Shown piece after piece: positions 6,586-10,773 of a stretch of DNA of 10,773 bases (the stretch's first letter is position 1; the number at the start of each line of letters is the position of its first letter). The notes under the pieces were generated by a model, which saw only the letters and a program-made list of their open reading frames with translations, was not told the origin of the DNA and made no database searches. A program made the translations under genes and the position numbers. This DNA comes from Kiloniellales bacterium (lineage in GTDB: Bacteria; Pseudomonadota; Alphaproteobacteria; Kiloniellales; JAKSBE01), in NCBI GenBank assembly GCA_030067055.1, contig JASJAL010000200.1:1-10773 (forward strand), given 5' to 3'.

Positions 6586-7377
6586 TCAGAACCCACCGAA
6601 CTTCGGCGCGCGCTTCTCGCGGAAGGCGGCGACGCCCTCGCGGAAGTCGGCGCTGCCGGCCGCCTCGGCCTGCAGCGTTCGTTCGACGTCGAGCTGCGCC
6701 GACAGGCTGTGGCCGGCTCCGGAATCCAAGGCTTCGCGGACCATCCTGTAGGCCCGGGTCGGCCCTTTAGCCAGGCGGGTGGCCAAACTCTGGATCTCCT
6801 TGGCGAAGTCCTCGTCCGGGACCGCGCGGTAGATCAGGCCCCAGGCCACCGCTTCCTCGGCCGAGAGCGGTTCTGCCAGCAGCATCAGGGCGCGGGCGCG
6901 GGCCTCGCCGACCAGCCGGGGCAGCAGCCAGGTGCCGCCGCAGTCGGGGACCAGGCCGATGCGCGTGAAGGCCTCGACGAAGCTCGCCGATTGCGCCGCG
7001 ACGACCAGGTCGCAATGCAGGGCGATGTTGGCACCGGCCCCGGCCGCGATGCCGTTGATCGCGGCGATCGTCGGCACCCGAAGGGCGCGCAGGGCGTCGA
7101 TCATGGGGTGATAGAAGGCGTCCAGGGATTCGGCGACGGTCTCGGCCGGATTGCTGGTCTGGACCACGGCCTCGGTCAGGTCCTGGCCGGAACAGAAGCC
7201 GCGCCCGGCGCCGGTCAGGACCAGGACTCTGAGGCTCTCGACCTCTTCGATCTGGCCCAGCGCGACCCGGATCTCGCGCAGCATGGGCCGGGTGATCGGA
7301 TTGAGACGTTCCGGGTCGTTGAGGGTGATCGTCGCGACGTTGTCGCGGGCCTCGAAGAGAATCGTCTGAAACTCCAT
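6586..7377 (-). CDS. paaG: PaaG-type crotonase-fold enoyl-CoA isomerase
   Basis: This 263-residue crotonase resembles E. coli PaaG along its length. PaaG converts ring-1,2-epoxyphenylacetyl-CoA to the oxepin and isomerises dehydroadipyl-CoA. Landmarks are RPERLN-like DPERLNP (21-27), GAGRGFCSGQDL (57-67, oxyanion hole), NGIAAGAGANIAL (108-120), GLVPDCGGTWLLPR (141-154) and the end FREGVAAFREKRAPKFGGF. By alignment, the two hydratase glutamates (Glu144 and Glu164 of rat enoyl-CoA hydratase) are Asn117 and Phe137. Asp145 occupies the isomerase acid position, so this is an isomerase rather than a hydratase. GGAAGG lies seven bases before the ATG. The rest of the phenylacetate pathway is absent nearby, so it may act in fatty-acid or other aromatic degradation. 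It is convergent with the dehydrogenase gene with only 12 bp between. A perfect inverted repeat at 7419-7454 lies upstream. Confidence 0.85.
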   Translation of the reverse strand: MEFQTILFEARDNVATITLNDPERLNPITRPMLREIRVALGQIEEVESLRVLVLTGAGRGFCSGQDLTEAVVQTSNPAETVAESLDAFYHPMIDALRALRVPTIAAINGIAAGAGANIALHCDLVVAAQSASFVEAFTRIGLVPDCGGTWLLPRLVGEARARALMLLAEPLSAEEAVAWGLIYRAVPDEDFAKEIQSLATRLAKGPTRAYRMVREALDSGAGHSLSAQLDVERTLQAEAAGSADFREGVAAFREKRAPKFGGF

Positions 7378-7418
7378 GGCGGGACCTTCCGGTTGGTCTG
7401 AACCTCGGCAGGGAGCTT

Positions 7419-7454
7419 ATCGCAGGTTCGAGGGCGAGGGTGCAAACCTGCGAT
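7419..7454. promoter_or_regulatory. Perfect 10-bp inverted repeat upstream of paaG
   Basis: ATCGCAGGTT at 7419-7428 is repeated in inverse as AACCTGCGAT at 7445-7454, separated by 16 bp that contain GAGGGCGAGGG. It lies 41 bp upstream of the paaG start. It could be an operator for a dimeric regulator or a hairpin in the paaG leader. No T-run follows on either strand, and no plus-strand gene ends here, so it does not look like a terminator. Confidence 0.5.
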
Positions 7455-7480
7455 CCCTTTGCCGCTCGGGGCCCGCTCTA

Positions 7481-7608
7481 CTAGCGCACTTCCCGATCAG
7501 ACGCGGTCGCGTCTGGCCGGGAGTGGTGCGCTATACCCTCAAGGGAAGGGCGCTACGTCCGGCCAGATGGATCGCGAAGCGATTCCATCTGATCGGATAA
7601 CGCCCTAG
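7481..7608. repeat. REPIN-like doublet of inverted palindromic repeats
   Basis: Two hairpin-forming units face each other and are bounded on the outside by CTAG (7481-7484 and 7605-7608). Unit 1 (7481-7533) has inner arms CAGACGC/GCGTCTG around GGTC and outer arms GCGCAC/GTGCGC. Unit 2 (7548-7608) has inner arms CAGATGG/CCATCTG with ATCGC/GCGAT around GAA, and outer arms GGGCG/CGCCC. Reversed, unit 2 matches unit 1: the outer arm agrees at 16 of 21 positions and includes CCGATCAGA, and the other arm agrees at 15 of 20 and begins TCTGGCCGG. Both units share the same imperfect pairing (AT opposite GC) in the arms, so they are diverged copies of one oriented element. A small palindrome CCCTCAAGGG (7536-7545) sits at the centre. 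No coding potential is seen. It lies between paaG and the tusA-family gene. Confidence 0.75.
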
Positions 7609-7661
7609 GATCGCGGCGCCAAGGAAACACCCCAGAGATCGCCCGTGGAGGAACCAGAAAC

Positions 7662-7889
7662 ATGAGCGACGCCTTTCTCGACGCCAAGGGTCTGAAATGC
7701 CCGATTCCGGTGCTGCGCGCCCGCCGGGCCATGAAGCCCCTGGCCCCGGGAGACGTCCTTGCGGTCGAAGCCACCGACCCCACCTCGGTCCAGGACTTCC
7801 GGGCCTTCTGCGAGACCACCGGGAACGAGCTTCTGGAGAGCCGCGAGGACGACGGCGTCTACTACTTCAGGATTCGCAAGGCCGGCTAG
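7662..7889 (+). CDS. tusA: TusA/SirA-family sulfur carrier protein
   Basis: This 75-residue protein has the TusA fold signature: LDAKGLKCPIPVLRARRAM (6-24) with the CPxP motif and the sulfur-accepting Cys13. It is followed by LAPGDVLAVEATDPTSVQDFRAFC (27-50), with the family's central acidic helix, and ends in a YYFRIRK strand. TusA proteins carry persulfide sulfur, for example from a cysteine desulfurase to 2-thiouridine or molybdenum-cofactor synthesis. Which branch this copy serves cannot be told from sequence alone. GGAGGAA lies eight bases before the ATG, and the length is typical. It stands alone, 53 bp downstream of the REPIN-like element and convergent with the substrate-binding protein gene. 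Any promoter must lie within or beside the repeat. Confidence 0.88.
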   Translation: MSDAFLDAKGLKCPIPVLRARRAMKPLAPGDVLAVEATDPTSVQDFRAFCETTGNELLESREDDGVYYFRIRKAG

Positions 7890-7925
7890 CCATGGCTGGC
7901 AGTGCGCGAGCCTTGCTTTGACGTC

Positions 7926-7952
7926 GGGCCCTATCAGCCATTGAAGGGGCCC
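7926..7952. terminator. Possible bidirectional terminator hairpin
   Basis: GGGCCC at 7926-7931 and again at 7947-7952 can pair across a 15-base loop. It lies in the 99-bp gap between the convergent tusA-family gene (ends 7889) and the substrate-binding protein gene (ends 7989). There is no real T-run on either side, so intrinsic termination is uncertain; position is the main support. Confidence 0.3.
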
Positions 7953-7988
7953 TCTGTACCACCAAGGTCTAGGCGCTGGCTGAACGAA

Positions 7989-9101
7989 TCAGCGGGCGGA
8001 GCCAGAGAGACCGCGTCCGCCCTTCGTCAGCCACTGCTCGAACCTTGCCGTCAGCTCGGTCTTTCGGGCCGCCCACCAGGTTGCGTCGCTCTGCAGCGCA
8101 TTCGCCATGTTGTCCGGGAAGGTCGGCAGGAAGGACTTCACTTGGTCCCCGACCAGCGCCATGGATGACTGCCTCGCAGGGCCATAGGAAATGTACTTAG
8201 TCTGCTCGGCGAGCGGACCGGAGCCGGTCGCGAAGCGAATGAACTCCATGGCCTTCTGCAAGTTGTGGGAGCCCTTGGGAATGCCCCAGGAATCGATGTC
8301 CCAGATCTGCCCGTCCCAGATGATGGTATAGCCCTTTCCATCCTCGACGATCGGTCGGTACACGCGGCCGTTCCAGACCGAGGTCATGGCGACCGCACCC
8401 GATTCCAGAAGCGCGACCGGTTCCGACCCCGAGGACCACCAGACGATGCTCGTCTTGATCCGGTCGAGAACGGCGAAGGCTCGCTCCAAACCGTCCTCGG
8501 TTTCGAGTGTCTGGTAGACCTTGTCTGCGGCGACCCCGTCGGCCATCAGGGCCCATTCCATGACCACCCGCGGATCGCGCCTCAGGCCCCGCTTGCCGGG
8601 AAAGGCCTCCACGTCGAAGAAATCCGCCAGCTTGCTCGGCGGGTTGCTGCCGACCGCCTCGTTGTCGTAGGCGACCACCGTCGCCCAGACCGTCTGGCCG
8701 ACGCCGCATTCGGTGAAGGCCCCCGCAATGAAGTCCTCGCTGGCGGGCTTGCCGTCGGCGCCGGCCGGCAGGGTCCCGTGGTCGATCTTCTCGAGCAGGC
8801 CCTCGTTGCAGCCCCGAATCAGGTCCGAAAGCTCGAAGTCGACCAGATCCCAGACGACGTTCTCGGTCTCGACCTGCTCGCGGATCTCAGTCAGGCCGCC
8901 GTTGTAGGTCTCCATCACCACCCACTCGCCGCTGCGCTGCCGGAAGGGCTTCACATAGGCCAGCATCTGGCTCCGGGTGTAGCTGCCGCCCCAAGAGGTG
9001 ATGGTCAGGTCCTTCTGCGGCCCCGTCTGTGCCAGGGCGGCAACCGAAGGCAGAAACGCGCAGGCCAATCCGATGGCTGCGGCGCGAGCAAAGGATTTCA
9101 T
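7989..9101 (-). CDS. Periplasmic ABC-transporter substrate-binding protein, PotD/PotF-like
   Basis: From the ATG at 9099-9101 the product has 370 residues. It has a clear Sec signal peptide (MKSFARAAAIGLACAFL, likely cleavage after AALA at 24). The mature part then opens with DLTITSWGGSY (31-41), typical of the extracellular solute-binding protein group that includes the polyamine binders PotD and PotF. VWDLVDFE, GQTVWATVVAYD and WGIPKGSHN fit the same fold. An ATG seven codons upstream (9122) has no ribosome binding site. The chosen start has GGGGAGG at an eight-base spacing and places the positively charged signal-peptide end correctly. It is 49 bp downstream of the BCCT transporter gene and probably co-transcribed with it. 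No ABC permease or ATPase gene follows; they may lie beyond the right edge or elsewhere. The ligand is unknown; polyamines, amino acids or quaternary amines are all possible. Confidence 0.88.
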   Translation of the reverse strand: MKSFARAAAIGLACAFLPSVAALAQTGPQKDLTITSWGGSYTRSQMLAYVKPFRQRSGEWVVMETYNGGLTEIREQVETENVVWDLVDFELSDLIRGCNEGLLEKIDHGTLPAGADGKPASEDFIAGAFTECGVGQTVWATVVAYDNEAVGSNPPSKLADFFDVEAFPGKRGLRRDPRVVMEWALMADGVAADKVYQTLETEDGLERAFAVLDRIKTSIVWWSSGSEPVALLESGAVAMTSVWNGRVYRPIVEDGKGYTIIWDGQIWDIDSWGIPKGSHNLQKAMEFIRFATGSGPLAEQTKYISYGPARQSSMALVGDQVKSFLPTFPDNMANALQSDATWWAARKTELTARFEQWLTKGGRGLSGSAR

Positions 9102-9109
9102 CTCTCCGG

Positions 9110-9116
9110 CCTCCCC
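9110..9116 (-). promoter_or_regulatory. Ribosome binding site that sets the substrate-binding protein start
   Basis: GGGGAGG on the minus strand lies eight bases before the ATG at 9101. It supports that start over the ATG at 9122, whose upstream sequence is AT-rich with no purine-rich match. Confidence 0.6.
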
Positions 9117-9150
9117 AATCATTTTCTATCCGGCCCGGGCGACTGCAGAT

Positions 9151-10773
9151 TCAGGCCCGCAGCTCTCCGCTCAGACTGGTGCCGTCCGGTGCCCGGGCGA
9201 CGCCGGGGGCCGGCACCGCGCTCGAGTCTTCATTCAGCGACTTTATGATCCCGTAGGTCATGAAGAGCATGATCACGCTCACCGGCAGGGCTGCCGCGAT
9301 GGACGCTGTCTGCAAGGCCTTCAAGCCGCCCGCAAGGAGCAAGACGGCCGCCACGAAGCCCTCGCCGAGGCCCCAGACGATTCGAAACCGCTGCGGCGGA
9401 TCGTCGTCGCCCATGCTGAGCATCGTGGTGATCACAAGCGTTCCGGAGTCGGACGAGGTGATGAACCAGGTGGCCAGCAGGAAGGTGGCGAGGGCCGCCA
9501 TCATCCAGTTCAGCCAGCCAATGTCAGTGACCCGCTCGATGGTGCCGTAAAGCGCCGCGGGCAGGTTCCAGTCGCGAATCAACTGTGCAATCCCCGCCGT
9601 TCCGACGCCGCCTTCCGCGGTCAGCTCGAGGTACATGGCGTTGCCACCGAAGATGCAAAGCCAGAAGAAGGCGATGGTGGTCGGCACGAACATCACGCCC
9701 AGCATGAACTCGCGGATGGTGCGGCCGCGGCTGATCCGGGCGATGAACATGCCGACGAAGGGCGCCCAGGAGATCCACCAGCCCCAGTAGAAGATGGTCC
9801 AGCCACCCTGCCAGGCGGCGTCGCCCTCGGAATTGAAGGTCTGGAAGCCCATGGGGATGACGTGCCAGAGATAGTCGCCGACCGTGGTGACGAAAAAGCC
9901 CATAAGCCACTTGAAGGGGCCGCCAAAGAGGAAGAAAGCCAGCAGGACCACGCTGAGCCAGATGTTCCATTCCGAGATGATGCGGATGCCGTTCCCCACG
10001 CCCGATACGGCCGAGAAGGTCGCGACGACGGAAATCACGGCGATCAATATGACCTGGGTCGTGACCCCTGGATCGACCCCGAAGAGGACGTTGAGGCCCG
10101 TTGCCATCTGGCTGACGCCCAGGCCCAGCGAGGTGGCGACGCCGAAGACCGTACCGAAGACCGCGAGCAGGTCGACGGCATGCCCGACCGGACCATAGAT
10201 CTTGTCGCCAATCACCGGATAGAGCGCCGAGCGCAATGTCAGCGGCAGCTTCTTGCGGAATCCGAAGTAGGCCAGACAAAGGCCGATCATCACGTAGACA
10301 GCCCAACCGTGGAAACCCCAGTGGAAATAGGTGACGCGCATGGCATAGACCGCCCGGGTCTCGTCCATTTCGGTGACCATGGCCTGGTCGGCGAAGGGGT
10401 TGTTCGGATAGCCCCAGGGCTGGGTGTTGTCGAAATAGAACATCGGCTCGGCGATGCCGAAGAACAGCAGGCCAATGCCGACACCTGCCGAGAACAGCAT
10501 CGCGAACCAGGAGAAGTTGCTGAACTCGGGCTTGCTGTCGTCGTCGCCGAGCTTGATCGCGCCGTGACGGCTGAGCATCAGGTAGAAGCACGCGAAGAGC
10601 ATGATGATCAACGCGCTAATGTAGTACCAGTTCAACGCCGACTCGATCCAACCGCGGACCGCCGAGTAGATGCTGTTGGCAAATTCGACGTTCAGGGCCG
10701 TGAAGACGACAAAGGCCGCGACCATGCCTTTGGAGGCCAGCCCCATGCCGGGATGAAGGCCTTTCCAAACGCC
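9151..10773 (-). CDS. BCCT-family (betaine/choline/carnitine) transporter, probably cut at its 5' end
   Basis: BCCT proteins are twelve-helix inner-membrane carriers that import quaternary ammonium osmolytes with Na+ or H+. Numbering from the first in-window ATG (10746) gives 531 residues. The glycine stretch AGVGIGLLFFGIAEP is at 87-101. FHWGFHGWAVY (141-151) is present, and the signature WTIFYWGWWISWAPFVG (316-332) contains the substrate-cage tryptophans. ARISRGRTIREF (336-347) and FITSSDSG (428-435) follow, and the cytoplasmic tail is only about 30 residues. The GVGIG stretch resembles Na+-coupled BetP rather than BetT, but coupling is not proven. The frame stays open from 10746 to the right edge (VWKGLHPG, no stop). 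That ATG has no well-spaced ribosome binding site, so the true start probably lies outside the window. The substrate-binding protein gene follows 49 bp downstream. The family is certain; the substrate is not. Confidence 0.93.
   Translation of the reverse strand, partial: GVWKGLHPGMGLASKGMVAAFVVFTALNVEFANSIYSAVRGWIESALNWYYISALIIMLFACFYLMLSRHGAIKLGDDDSKPEFSNFSWFAMLFSAGVGIGLLFFGIAEPMFYFDNTQPWGYPNNPFADQAMVTEMDETRAVYAMRVTYFHWGFHGWAVYVMIGLCLAYFGFRKKLPLTLRSALYPVIGDKIYGPVGHAVDLLAVFGTVFGVATSLGLGVSQMATGLNVLFGVDPGVTTQVILIAVISVVATFSAVSGVGNGIRIISEWNIWLSVVLLAFFLFGGPFKWLMGFFVTTVGDYLWHVIPMGFQTFNSEGDAAWQGGWTIFYWGWWISWAPFVGMFIARISRGRTIREFMLGVMFVPTTIAFFWLCIFGGNAMYLELTAEGGVGTAGIAQLIRDWNLPAALYGTIERVTDIGWLNWMMAALATFLLATWFITSSDSGTLVITTMLSMGDDDPPQRFRIVWGLGEGFVAAVLLLAGGLKALQTASIAAALPVSVIMLFMTYGIIKSLNEDSSAVPAPGVARAPDGTSLSGELRA

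Noticed and set aside
6571..6588. TGACG...CGTCA dyad spanning the stop codons of the dehydrogenase and paaG genes
   Set aside because: The arms are only 5 bp and include the two TGA stops, so the symmetry largely follows from two convergent stop codons. There is no T-run, so it is not a credible terminator.
7481..7608. REPIN-like element as an intrinsic terminator
   Set aside because: No gene on either strand ends into it and no T-run follows either hairpin. The repeated, oriented doublet fits a repetitive element better.

Overview
The window is GC-rich, and its gene content and protein sequences suggest a free-living alphaproteobacterium of the Rhodospirillales/Kiloniellales kind. A choline-O-sulfate sulfatase and a BCCT osmolyte transporter fit a marine or saline habitat. 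This placement is inferred from protein character, not from a phylogeny. Two genes are cut by the window edges. Most of the window is compact, ordinary chromosomal coding sequence; I see no phage, insertion sequence, CRISPR array, rRNA or tRNA gene.

Layout. (1) 1-2311, minus strand: a queuosine operon in the order queA, tgt, queG. queA and tgt overlap by ATGA, and queG is present only as its first 32 codons, ending at the left edge. (2) 2442-4007, plus strand: betC, choline sulfatase, divergent from queA. (3) 3953-5154, minus strand: a secreted SNase-like protein followed by a 2-oxoglutarate/Fe(II) oxygenase-like protein, translationally coupled (GTGA overlap). The oxygenase 3' end overlaps the 3' end of betC by 55 bp. 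(4) 5275-6573, plus strand: a TviB/WbpA-type nucleotide-sugar dehydrogenase. (5) 6586-7377, minus strand: a PaaG-type crotonase-fold isomerase. (6) 7378-7661: a non-coding stretch with a perfect 10-bp inverted repeat upstream of paaG and a REPIN-like pair of inverted palindromic repeats. (7) 7662-7889, plus strand: a TusA-family sulfur carrier. (8) 7989 to the right edge, minus strand: a BCCT transporter followed by a periplasmic PotD-like substrate-binding protein with no permease or ATPase in view.

How the genes work together. QueA, Tgt and QueG carry out successive steps of queuosine synthesis at tRNA position 34: base exchange, addition of the epoxycyclopentandiol group, and reduction. 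BetC releases choline and sulfate from choline-O-sulfate, and the BCCT protein could import choline, betaine or a related osmolyte. They may serve the same osmoprotection physiology, but nothing in the sequence links them directly, and betA, betB and betI are not in the window. The remaining genes look like unrelated single genes or pairs.

The points most worth a second look are a Tgt in which all three zinc-ligand cysteines are replaced while the zinc-ligand histidine and catalytic aspartates remain, the REPIN-like element, and the coupled SNase/oxygenase pair, in which the SNase also seems to lack one catalytic arginine.
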